A stretch of DNA of 58,138 nt from an uncultured Bacilli bacterium. Its GTDB lineage: Bacteria; Bacillota_I; Bacilli_A; RF39; UBA660. A program made the position numbers and the translations under genes. The number at the start of each line of letters is the position of its first letter. Within the stretch, counting starts at the first letter, position 1. Below the pieces are notes generated by a model that was not told the DNA's origin, made no database searches, and saw only the letters and a program-made list of their open reading frames with translations. The DNA lies in contig CAJTIX010000006.1 in the NCBI GenBank assembly GCA_910576795.1, forward strand, positions 1 to 58,138, given 5' to 3'. Positions 34,123-40,628 of the stretch are shown here, in pieces.

Positions 34123-34605
34123 ATGCAAAATCCATATATTCAAGAAATACCAGAATTTATTAAAAAGGGGTATCCTAGAAAAACAGCTTTCTATTTAACA
34201 ATATTCTTTCACAACTTTGGAATTGGAAAATGGATACTTTCAAAAAATAAGGGAAAGAAAACAATGATTATAAAGAAAACTCCATGTGAGGAAATGAAAG
34301 AAACACTTTCAACTGCTAAAGACAATTTAGAACAACTGAGAGAAAATATTATACGTTACTTTTATGTCAATAATAATGAATTAAGAAACTATTATTTTAA
34401 TCCATATTGTAATAAATCTGAGGCATACCAAAAAGAACTTGTAAGACCAGTTCATACATTCACTCAAATTATTTCAGGGGATAGGAAACAGCAATTAGAA
34501 GAGTTAAAAAAAGAGTTAGATGAGATTGGAGTCCAATTAGAATATTCTTTTCCATTATATGGACAAATAGGATTTGTCAAAGCAAAAAACAAAACCAGAA
34601 ATTAA
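34123..34605 (+). CDS. Protein of unknown function, 160 aa
   Basis: I do not recognise this family. The protein has a basic N-terminus with a short amphipathic or weakly hydrophobic part (AFYLTIFFHNFGIGKWIL) and a helical middle with NLEQLRENIIRYF. It ends in a Lys/Glu helix and YSFPLYGQIGFV. The ATG has a GGGGG site and a very strong promoter lies 30 bases upstream, so it should be well expressed. It is a single-gene unit that converges with the spoVA operon and shares its terminator. Confidence 0.6.
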   Translation: MQNPYIQEIPEFIKKGYPRKTAFYLTIFFHNFGIGKWILSKNKGKKTMIIKKTPCEEMKETLSTAKDNLEQLRENIIRYFYVNNNELRNYYFNPYCNKSEAYQKELVRPVHTFTQIISGDRKQQLEELKKELDEIGVQLEYSFPLYGQIGFVKAKNKTRN

Positions 34606-34614
34606 TCTGGTTTT
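34591..34614. terminator. Bidirectional terminator between the 34123 gene and spoVAE
   Basis: AAAACCAGA (34591-34599), loop, TCTGGTTTT (34606-34614). Minus strand is followed by GTTTTTTG, plus strand by AATCTTTT. Confidence 0.7.
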
Positions 34615-34963
34615 AATCTTTTGGTTTAAAAATAAGTGATAAGAAGAAAGATATGACAATTGCTGATATAATTCCGGATGAAGTCAAATCGAACATACCC
34701 ATCGCAAGTCCAATGATACCAAAATCTTGGGCTTTTTCTAATGCACCATGAATAAGAAGGTGTCCAAAACTAGTGATTGGTACCAAAGCACCACCACCAG
34801 CCCATAACACAAATTTATCATAGATACTAAAGATATCCAAGAAAGCACCTAGTACAACAAAGATAGTGGTTACATGACCTGCAGTCAATTTGGTATTATC
34901 CAAGATTACTTGTCCTAATAAGCATACAAATCCTGCGAATAAAAAGGCATTGATATAAATCAT
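34613..34963 (-). CDS. spoVAE: Stage V sporulation protein AE
   Basis: A 116-aa membrane protein with about three to four helices, part of the channel that loads dipicolinic acid into the forespore. The conserved segment VITSFGHLLIHGALEKA and TSSGIISAIVISFF are typical of SpoVAE. Its ATG overlaps the spoVAD stop by 4 bases (ATGA), so translation is coupled. It is the last gene of the operon and ends in a shared terminator. Confidence 0.92.
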   Translation of the reverse strand: MIYINAFLFAGFVCLLGQVILDNTKLTAGHVTTIFVVLGAFLDIFSIYDKFVLWAGGGALVPITSFGHLLIHGALEKAQDFGIIGLAMGMFDLTSSGIISAIVISFFLSLIFKPKD

Positions 34964-35949
34964 TCGACAACCTCCAAACTAATCGCATGAGCAATACTTG
35001 GAATGCTCATTTTTTCATTGACCATAGTTGTAGACATTAAAGCACCAGTTGCAACTAATAAAACTTTCTTGTATTCTTTCTTTTTCATTTTTGAAAAAAT
35101 ATAGCCATAAGTAACCAAAGGCGCACATGCTGGTCCACTACCCCCTGCATAAACAGGCTGGCTTTCCACATCAAAAATCATGGTAGCAGTATCATCATAA
35201 TTTTTCAAAGTAATGCCATATTCCGTTTTCATATAATCTTTTAAAATATTCTCTCCATATATTCCCAAATCCCCACTCAAGACTAAATCATAATAACTGA
35301 TATCTCTTTTCAAATCCATCAAATGGCGATATATCGTTTCTGCACAAGCAGGAGCCATGACAGCACCCATGTGATAAGCATCCTTAACCCCCATATCGAC
35401 TACAGACCCAACTGTTGCACTTTCAATACGAATGCCAGATTTTTCATTACTTAGATAAGCACTCGCACACCCAGTCGTTGTAAAAGTAGTCGTCTTAGGT
35501 TTTGGCCCACCATATTCAACTGGATAACGGAATTGTTTTTCTGCTGCATTGTTATGAGAAGAAGCTGCACAAATACAATTTTTAATTTGAGATGCCTCTA
35601 TCATATTTGCACCCAAAATTAACCCTTCCACACTGGTTGCACAGGCATTATAAACGCCCATAAAAGGAATCCCTAAACGACTTGCCGCATAGTTAGATGC
35701 GACCGTTTGATTGAGTAGATCTCCAGAAATAAATAAATCGATATCAAACTTAGTTCGTCCCTTTTTTGCAAGTAAAATATCCACACTTTCTTCAATCAAC
35801 TTGCTTTCAGCACTTTCCCATGTTTTGGTTCCAAGATAAAAATCATCATGACTCTTATCAAAATAATGACTGAGAGGCCCCTTTTTCTCATAAGGTCCTG
35901 TTACCGTTGCGGTTTCATTGATATATACGTTTTTATATTGAAATGTCAT
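34960..35949 (-). CDS. spoVAD: Stage V sporulation protein AD
   Basis: SpoVAD binds dipicolinic acid on the forespore membrane. It has a thiolase-like fold with the segment GVYNACATSVEGL, an apparent active-site-like Cys in ACATS, and FTTTGCASAYL. The 329-aa length fits. It overlaps spoVAC and spoVAE by 4 bases on each side. The three-gene spoVAC-AD-AE set is the minimal form seen in many clostridia and Erysipelotrichia; spoVAA, AB, AF and lgf are absent here. Confidence 0.94.
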   Translation of the reverse strand: MTFQYKNVYINETATVTGPYEKKGPLSHYFDKSHDDFYLGTKTWESAESKLIEESVDILLAKKGRTKFDIDLFISGDLLNQTVASNYAASRLGIPFMGVYNACATSVEGLILGANMIEASQIKNCICAASSHNNAAEKQFRYPVEYGGPKPKTTTFTTTGCASAYLSNEKSGIRIESATVGSVVDMGVKDAYHMGAVMAPACAETIYRHLMDLKRDISYYDLVLSGDLGIYGENILKDYMKTEYGITLKNYDDTATMIFDVESQPVYAGGSGPACAPLVTYGYIFSKMKKKEYKKVLLVATGALMSTTMVNEKMSIPSIAHAISLEVVE

Positions 35950-36392
35950 ATTTGCCCTCCAAATAGAAGAATTCGTATCAAACCAAATACATATGCACTT
36001 ACAACTCCAAATATAATAACAGACCCAGCCAGTTTAAACATACTTGCACCAAGACCAGTGACAAAGCCCTCTTTTCGATATTCCAAAGCAGCACTCATCA
36101 TCGCATGCGCAAATCCAGTAATCGGAACAATTAATCCCGCTTTCGCAAAATGAACCCATTTATCAAAAAAGCCAAAACAAGTAAGTAAACATCCAACAAA
36201 AATAAGTGTAATAATCATAAATGTTCCAGCTTCTTTTGTAGGAATGTTTAAATAATAAGACCAAACTTCTAATAATAGCTGCCCAATCACACCCATAATT
36301 CCACCGATAAAAAAGGCAATTAATCCATTATACAATCGGTTTTCTTTTGGTGTATGTTTTGTAACCAAATCATTATATTTATTTTTTTCCAT
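35946..36392 (-). CDS. spoVAC: Stage V sporulation protein AC
   Basis: A 148-aa mechanosensitive-like membrane protein for dipicolinate transport; it shows FFIGGIMGVIGQLL and GLIVPITGFAHAMMSAALEYRKEG, the SpoVAC core. I start at ATG 36392, with AGGAGG seven bases before; the longer frame (36482) would run through the promoter. First gene of the operon, 4-base ATGA overlap with spoVAD. A forespore-type promoter is located 18 bases upstream. Confidence 0.92.
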   Translation of the reverse strand: MEKNKYNDLVTKHTPKENRLYNGLIAFFIGGIMGVIGQLLLEVWSYYLNIPTKEAGTFMIITLIFVGCLLTCFGFFDKWVHFAKAGLIVPITGFAHAMMSAALEYRKEGFVTGLGASMFKLAGSVIIFGVVSAYVFGLIRILLFGGQI

Positions 36393-36409
36393 GTTTTTCC
36401 TCCTAAAAT

Positions 36410-36439
36410 TATTATGGAAACAAATCATTTTTTTATACA
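36410..36439 (-). promoter_or_regulatory. Forespore (sigma-G/F-type) promoter of spoVA
   Basis: On the minus strand TGTATA (36439-36434), 17 bases, CATAATA (36416-36410). Known forespore promoters have a -35 like TGxATA and a -10 like CATAxTA, so both boxes match closely and the spacing is right. Confidence 0.75.
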
Positions 36440-36445
36440 TTTTGA

Positions 36446-36473
36446 TTGACTTCTGAATAGAATCCAGTATAAT
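36446..36473 (+). promoter_or_regulatory. Promoter of the 36500 gene
   Basis: TTGACT (36446-36451), 16 bases, TATAAT (36468-36473). It is back-to-back with the spoVA promoter. Confidence 0.65.
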
Positions 36474-36499
36474 AACATCCATAAAAAGGAGAAATAATT

Positions 36500-37138
36500 A
36501 TGGCGCAACAAACTTTCGATTACAATGAACTAAAAAAGATATTAGAAGAAGACCAAGCACAATGTCCAGAACTGATTCCCGCTATACAAAATTATTGGAG
36601 ACAAAATGCTGGATTTACCATGACAGAAGTAATTCCCATTTTAAAGGATTATTTTTCAAAAAAATATAATTGTTTTTACATGATTCAATCTAGATATGTT
36701 TTAACTAATAATCCACCCAAATCTATTTGGGACGCAGGAACCTATCATTTAGCTCTAGAATATTATGCACATCCAAATTCTATCTATATATTGTTACAGA
36801 ATCATATTATATGGAACAAAAAAGCATGTAATTTTCAAAAAAATGAACAAAATAAAATTTTATTAACACCAATGGATGTGGATCAATTAGATACAAAGGA
36901 AAAATATAATCGCTATTTGGAAAATCAAAAATCGGAAGGAAATATCATCTGGCTTGCAACGGAAGAAGGGGATTTCACTTTTGACCAATTACAAGATTAT
37001 CAAAATTGGGAAAGTCAGAAAATACCTTTAGAAGATAGAAGTATAAATTCAGAAATACCAGATTCAATAATAATTCAATATATTAGTGAAAGAGAAAATA
37101 GTATCTTTACAAAAGGAACATCATATGTAAAAAAGTAG
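36500..37138 (+). CDS. Protein of unknown function, 212 aa
   Basis: I do not recognise a family. The protein is soluble, acidic in its second half, and starts MAQQTFDYNELKKILEE after a good GGAG site. It contains a central segment with IWDAGTYHLALEYYAHPNSIYIL and a later FTFDQLQDYQNWE. There is no signal peptide or membrane helix. The gene has its own sigma-A promoter and is divergent from spoVAC, and shares no strand with the sporulation genes, so I would not infer a spore role from position. Confidence 0.6.
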   Translation: MAQQTFDYNELKKILEEDQAQCPELIPAIQNYWRQNAGFTMTEVIPILKDYFSKKYNCFYMIQSRYVLTNNPPKSIWDAGTYHLALEYYAHPNSIYILLQNHIIWNKKACNFQKNEQNKILLTPMDVDQLDTKEKYNRYLENQKSEGNIIWLATEEGDFTFDQLQDYQNWESQKIPLEDRSINSEIPDSIIIQYISERENSIFTKGTSYVKK

Positions 37139-37448
37139 ATTTATTATCTTTTAGAACAATAAAAAGAACGTACAGATCAACCCGTACGTTTCAGACTGTT
37201 GACAAAATGCCATCTTTGAAAAAGCAGAAGAATTACATTCTCAAAGTGGAAACAAATTTTCAAAATATGAGTAATTTTAGATATTAAATCTCTAAAATTG
37301 CTTTTTTTATATAGAAATGAATAATATAAAGAACGACACCTTAGTAATACTTCCTACAAAAGGTCAAATTTACGCATTTTTCTTAACAACCTTATCTGTC
37401 TAAAAGTCATATATAAACTACTATTTCAATTTATTATATGTTCTCATA
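37139..37448. other. 310-base gene-free stretch with IS remnant
   Basis: It holds a hairpin AACGTAC/GTACGTT (around 37167-37190), an in-frame coding remnant (37203-37274, below) and about 170 AT-rich bases in which I see no gene, promoter or terminator of note. Confidence 0.5.
37203..37274 (+). pseudogene. Transposase C-terminal remnant (IS1182-like guess)
   Basis: The frame from 37203 reads QNAIFEKAEELHSQSGNKFS then KYE and TAA (37272-37274). It follows directly on TTTCAGACTGTTGACAAAAT (37189-37208), a sequence that resembles insertion-sequence ends. Such a lysine-rich, hydrophilic tail resembles C-termini of IS1182-type transposases. Only about 23 codons remain, so the identity is tentative. 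It lies 175 bases from the AbiE operon and supports past mobile DNA activity here. Confidence 0.4.
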
Positions 37449-38303
37449 CTAAACAGATATTTCTTCTGTCTCTAATAGTATAATAACTAATTCTAGCTTT
37501 TCCATTATATCATCATAATTTATATTTTTAGCAAACGGATATCTATTTTGATATTTAAACCAATTATCTTTTAGTCTCTCACTAGATTTTATAATTTCAA
37601 ATAGATGATTGACATTATCTAATAAATGTAGAGTCCCTCTTCTTTTTAAGGTTTTATTAATTGCTTTCACTAAGTTTTGCTTATTTATCTCATCATAATA
37701 TTCACCTAAAAGCATATAAAGATCATAAAAATCCTTTGCTCTGGTATTTCCTACAGTATTTGCTAGTAATGTTTCAAATTTTTCTGCTATAATTGTTTCT
37801 TTTGTAAAAGCCATAATTTTAATATATTTATTATCAAACATACTTTTATATTGGAAGGTTATTTCCCTAGGAGTAATGGGATCACCAACAGTTATATCAA
37901 TTGTGAGATTTACTTTTATTTCCTCTTTGATTCCTTCTAGGTATATTTTTAATCCACCATAAATATCTTGTAATCTTATATCTTCGATTCTAGAAATTTC
38001 AAAAATGATATCATCATCACAATCTATATTAAGAATGTTAGTTATAACTCTTAATAATTCTTCTCTAGAGAGTTCTATACCCTTTAACATTGTATCCATG
38101 TCTTGTGTTGTTCTCCTATCGTTTCCAATAATAGCAGCTAAAAGAAGTCCGCCTTTTAAAATAAAATTATCTTTGTATTTACTAGCCGAAATTCTATATA
38201 GTAATCTTTCAAAAAAGTACATCTGCATTAATTCTTGTGGAGATACATTTGTTTCTTTGGATTTTATTTTTATTTTATATTTTAAACTTTCCGCATTTAT
38301 CAT
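37449..38303 (-). CDS. abiEii: AbiEii-type nucleotidyltransferase toxin
   Basis: Type IV toxin-antitoxin toxin, a minimal nucleotidyltransferase related to DUF1814. Visible motifs are FILKGGLLLA followed by RRTTQDMDTML (the G-G ... D-x-D pair of the nucleotidyltransferase fold) and AEKFETLLA with KDFYDLYML further on. AbiEii enzymes transfer nucleotides to tRNA acceptor ends or block growth. The 284-aa length is normal. It overlaps the antitoxin gene by 4 bases. AbiE pairs give phage resistance by abortive infection in lactococci and others; function here is inferred. Confidence 0.9.
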   Translation of the reverse strand: MINAESLKYKIKIKSKETNVSPQELMQMYFFERLLYRISASKYKDNFILKGGLLLAAIIGNDRRTTQDMDTMLKGIELSREELLRVITNILNIDCDDDIIFEISRIEDIRLQDIYGGLKIYLEGIKEEIKVNLTIDITVGDPITPREITFQYKSMFDNKYIKIMAFTKETIIAEKFETLLANTVGNTRAKDFYDLYMLLGEYYDEINKQNLVKAINKTLKRRGTLHLLDNVNHLFEIIKSSERLKDNWFKYQNRYPFAKNINYDDIMEKLELVIILLETEEISV

Positions 38304-38893
38304 AATAGTACCTCTAAATATGAATTTACTTCTTCCTCCACCTTTAATTTTTTAGCGTACTCCATTAATTTATGAATATCTTTTTTTGGTGACTTAACAT
38401 AGCTTTTAAAAGCATATTTTATAATTTCTATATCTTGCCTATCTTTATATTTTAAAACATCACATAAACACCTTTCTATATCGTAAACTGAAACAATTTT
38501 TCCTTGTGGACTTTGTATTTGAGTTTTTCCAAGTTCAAATAATTCTTTATTGACAAAATACAACTCAACATTATTATTATTTTTTAAACTTGCATTATAA
38601 CCATTTATAACAGTTACTTCATATATTAATGGAACTCTTTCAGACAATCCATGTAGAAAAAGGGCAGTAGCATGAGAAAATACTGCATTTTTACTTGAAA
38701 AAATCAAATTATAATATTCATCTCCCCAAGAATTAGGCAAAACATATAATCCCTGTTTTTCTCTTTCAATAAACCCTTTTTTTAACAATCTAGTTAGCGT
38801 TTTTCTAGCAATATTCATCTGTTCTACTTCATTAGTAGTTATAGTTCCATTATTTATTTTCATTTCATTTAAAATTTTTTCTTCATTATTCAT
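38300..38893 (-). CDS. abiEi: AbiEi-type antitoxin
   Basis: A 197-aa protein with an N-terminal winged helix (residues 1-60, TNEVEQMNIARKTLTRLLKKGFIEREKQGLYVLP) and a C-terminal AbiEi antitoxin domain with FSHATALFLHGLS and IERCLCDVLKY. It precedes the toxin gene and represses the operon through its DNA-binding head. The start is ATG 38893 after GAAAGGGG. A TATAAT lies about 35 bases upstream on the minus strand, but the -35 is not clear. Confidence 0.9.
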   Translation of the reverse strand: MNNEEKILNEMKINNGTITTNEVEQMNIARKTLTRLLKKGFIEREKQGLYVLPNSWGDEYYNLIFSSKNAVFSHATALFLHGLSERVPLIYEVTVINGYNASLKNNNNVELYFVNKELFELGKTQIQSPQGKIVSVYDIERCLCDVLKYKDRQDIEIIKYAFKSYVKSPKKDIHKLMEYAKKLKVEEEVNSYLEVLL

Positions 38894-39035
38894 TTTTCTT
38901 TGCCCCTTTCTACATAAATTATATCATATTTTAAGTAAAATGTGGCAACGATATTTCATTTTTTGGAAACATATGATAATGAATATTTATCTTATTAAGA
39001 ATTTCGATTATTAAATATTCATTTCATTGAGGTTT

Positions 39036-39068
39036 AAACTCGCACGTTTTATTAGAAAATGCGAGTTT
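39036..39068. terminator. Hairpin after sigma factor gene
   Basis: AAACTCGCA (39036-39044) and TGCGAGTTT (39060-39068), 15-base loop. It lies downstream of the sigma-F-like gene; the T run is only on the plus strand (TTTTAT), so its use for this operon is uncertain. Confidence 0.45.
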
Positions 39069-39091
39069 TATATACTTATCTATACGTTCTT

Positions 39092-39745
39092 TTAAGCTAC
39101 ATCTTGGTAAATTTTCTCACTAATTTTTTTTACTTTTCGAGAAACTTGAACCTGATTTGTTCCTAAATGGTCCGCTATTTCAGATTGTGTTTCTCCATAT
39201 AAATATCTTCTTTGAATCAATTCCAATTCAAATGGAGAAAGAGAATTTAACGACTCTTTCAAAGCAATCAAGGTATCTATATCCATTTGTGGTGTTGCAA
39301 CATTATCCTCTAATGTAATTTCCTTTTCATCTTGCATAATAGGAGATTGTAAGCTTTGCATTTGATATACTGTCTGCATGGCTTCTATAATATTTTCTTC
39401 CGGTTCTCCTAAATAAAGAGCAAGTTCACTTACAGTAGGAGGTCGCATTAGCTCTTGTGTCAAAATAGCTGTTTCTCTTTCAATTAAATATTTTAATTTT
39501 GTCACGCTTCTACTATATTTTGCAGGACGATCTTGCATAATAAATTTAGACATTTCTCCTTTAATAAAGGAAAAAGCATATGTTTTAAATTGAACTCCAT
39601 AAGAAGGATCATATTTCTGATATGCATCAATAAGTCCTATTCGACCAGCTTGAAATAAATCTTCTTTGTTTGGATATCCACCATAAAATTTGGAAATAAT
39701 GTAATAAATGTAATTATCATACATCATAACAGTTTCATTTGTCAT
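39092..39745 (-). CDS. sigF: Sporulation sigma factor, sigma-F/G type
   Basis: A 217-aa group 3 sigma-70 protein: region 2 (DLFQAGRIGLIDAYQKYDPSYGVQFKTYAFSFIKGEM), a short region 3 (RPPTVSELALYLGEPEENI), and region 4 (LSPFELELIQRRYLYGETQSEIADHLGTNQVQVSRKVKKI). These fit the forespore factors sigma-F and sigma-G. Being 10 bases after a SpoIIAA-like gene suggests sigma-F, which in Bacillus is held by SpoIIAB. No SpoIIAB gene is here. The ATG is preceded by AGGAGG 5-6 bases upstream. A Spo0A box lies before the operon. Confidence 0.88.
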   Translation of the reverse strand: MTNETVMMYDNYIYYIISKFYGGYPNKEDLFQAGRIGLIDAYQKYDPSYGVQFKTYAFSFIKGEMSKFIMQDRPAKYSRSVTKLKYLIERETAILTQELMRPPTVSELALYLGEPEENIIEAMQTVYQMQSLQSPIMQDEKEITLEDNVATPQMDIDTLIALKESLNSLSPFELELIQRRYLYGETQSEIADHLGTNQVQVSRKVKKISEKIYQDVA

Positions 39746-39755
39746 TGAATTCCTC

Positions 39756-40103
39756 CTATACAGTAACAGCTTGTAAGACAGTCAATTCACTATCCATCTC
39801 ATGTATATAATTTAAAATTCTGTTTTTTTTCAATTTTAGATAAATCCATTCATTTGAAATATTACAAATATAACAATTTCCTTTTCTATTTTTGCATATT
39901 TCATAATGATATAGTAAAGAACTCATTCCCTTCATATCAATACTTTTTAATTGTTCCATATTAAATACCACATTTTGAATTCCATTTTGTAAAATCATCT
40001 CAGTTACTTCTGATTGTAAAATATGAGTAGTATGTTTTGATAATTCTCCACTTAATCTTACAAATAAAATTCCTTTCCGAAATTCTAATCCAATTTCTAA
40101 CAT
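39756..40103 (-). CDS. spoIIAA: SpoIIAA-like STAS protein lacking the phosphorylated Ser
   Basis: A 115-aa STAS-fold protein aligned along its whole length with SpoIIAA. In Bacillus SpoIIAA the dephosphorylated form displaces SpoIIAB from sigma-F, and SpoIIAB inactivates it by phosphorylating Ser58 in M-D-S-S-G-L-G. Here the same place reads S-I-D-M-K-G-M (D56, M57, K58, G59): both serines are replaced, with Lys at position 58 (codons GAT ATG AAG GGA checked). GELSKHTT and NVVFNMEQLKS keep the family pattern. It is followed by the sigma factor with no spoIIAB in between, so the switch must work differently or SpoIIAB is elsewhere. ATG 40103 follows GAGGTGG. Confidence 0.8.
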   Translation of the reverse strand: MLEIGLEFRKGILFVRLSGELSKHTTHILQSEVTEMILQNGIQNVVFNMEQLKSIDMKGMSSLLYHYEICKNRKGNCYICNISNEWIYLKLKKNRILNYIHEMDSELTVLQAVTV

Positions 40104-40136
40104 ATTCCACCTCGCTATTTTAATTTAGCACATACA

Positions 40137-40161
40137 TTTTTACTTTTATACCGTTTCGACA
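40137..40161 (-). promoter_or_regulatory. Spo0A box and -10 of the spoIIAA-sigF operon
   Basis: On the minus strand TTTTGTCGAAAC contains TGTCGAA (40161-40155), the consensus Spo0A-binding 0A box. A TATAAA follows 7 bases later, so the box sits in the -35 region, as at Spo0A-activated sigma-A promoters such as spoIIG. The region from -10 to the start codon is about 40 bases. Confidence 0.6.
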
Positions 40162-40195
40162 AAACTAGAATATATTAGAATATTTTCGTAGAAAA

Positions 40196-40216
40196 AAAGT
40201 AAGATTCACTTACTTT
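40196..40216 (-). terminator. Terminator of the lipoprotein gene
   Basis: Minus strand AAAGTAAG, 5-base loop, CTTACTTT, then TTTTC. It separates the lipoprotein transcript from spoIIAA. Confidence 0.8.
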
Positions 40217-40613
40217 ATTTGACAATTTCATAAGAAATAGAAGAAGCATTTGTTAAATCTTGTATGCTATAGCTTGTAATTAAACGACTTTCTTTTGGTT
40301 CTATTTGCTCTCCTACAAATCCAATGAGTTCTATGATTTCATTTCCATTTTCATCTTTTACATGAATTTTAAACTCGGATAAATAGGCAACCTCTTCACT
40401 TGTATTGGTTACAATTACCTCCAACTTACTTCTTCCCTCTTCATATACAAGTGATGTATTTGTAAACTCAAATACTTCTACTTTCTGATCCTTAATTACA
40501 TCTTCATTTGTATTTCTCTTGATACCATCTGTTATATTTGTCTTTTTCCCACATCCCGTTAATATGGTCATCATACATAATAAGAATATTGCGATTTTTA
40601 CAGTTTTTTTCAT
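40215..40613 (-). CDS. FxLYD-type lipoprotein
   Basis: 132 aa, starting MKKTVKIAIFLLCMM, with the lipobox LTGC (cysteine about residue 22), so it is a surface lipoprotein. The mature part has VEVFEFTNTSLVYEEGRSKLEVIVTNTSEE and FKIHVKDENGNEI, typical of the FxLYD beta-sandwich. The start is ATG 40613; a GGGTG site lies six bases before. It directly follows the large prepilin-like gene (15 bases), so it may be co-transcribed with it and secreted with the same surface system. Role unknown. Confidence 0.75.
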   Translation of the reverse strand: MKKTVKIAIFLLCMMTILTGCGKKTNITDGIKRNTNEDVIKDQKVEVFEFTNTSLVYEEGRSKLEVIVTNTSEEVAYLSEFKIHVKDENGNEIIELIGFVGEQIEPKESRLITSYSIQDLTNASSISYEIVK

Positions 40614-40628
40614 TGTAAACACCCTTTT

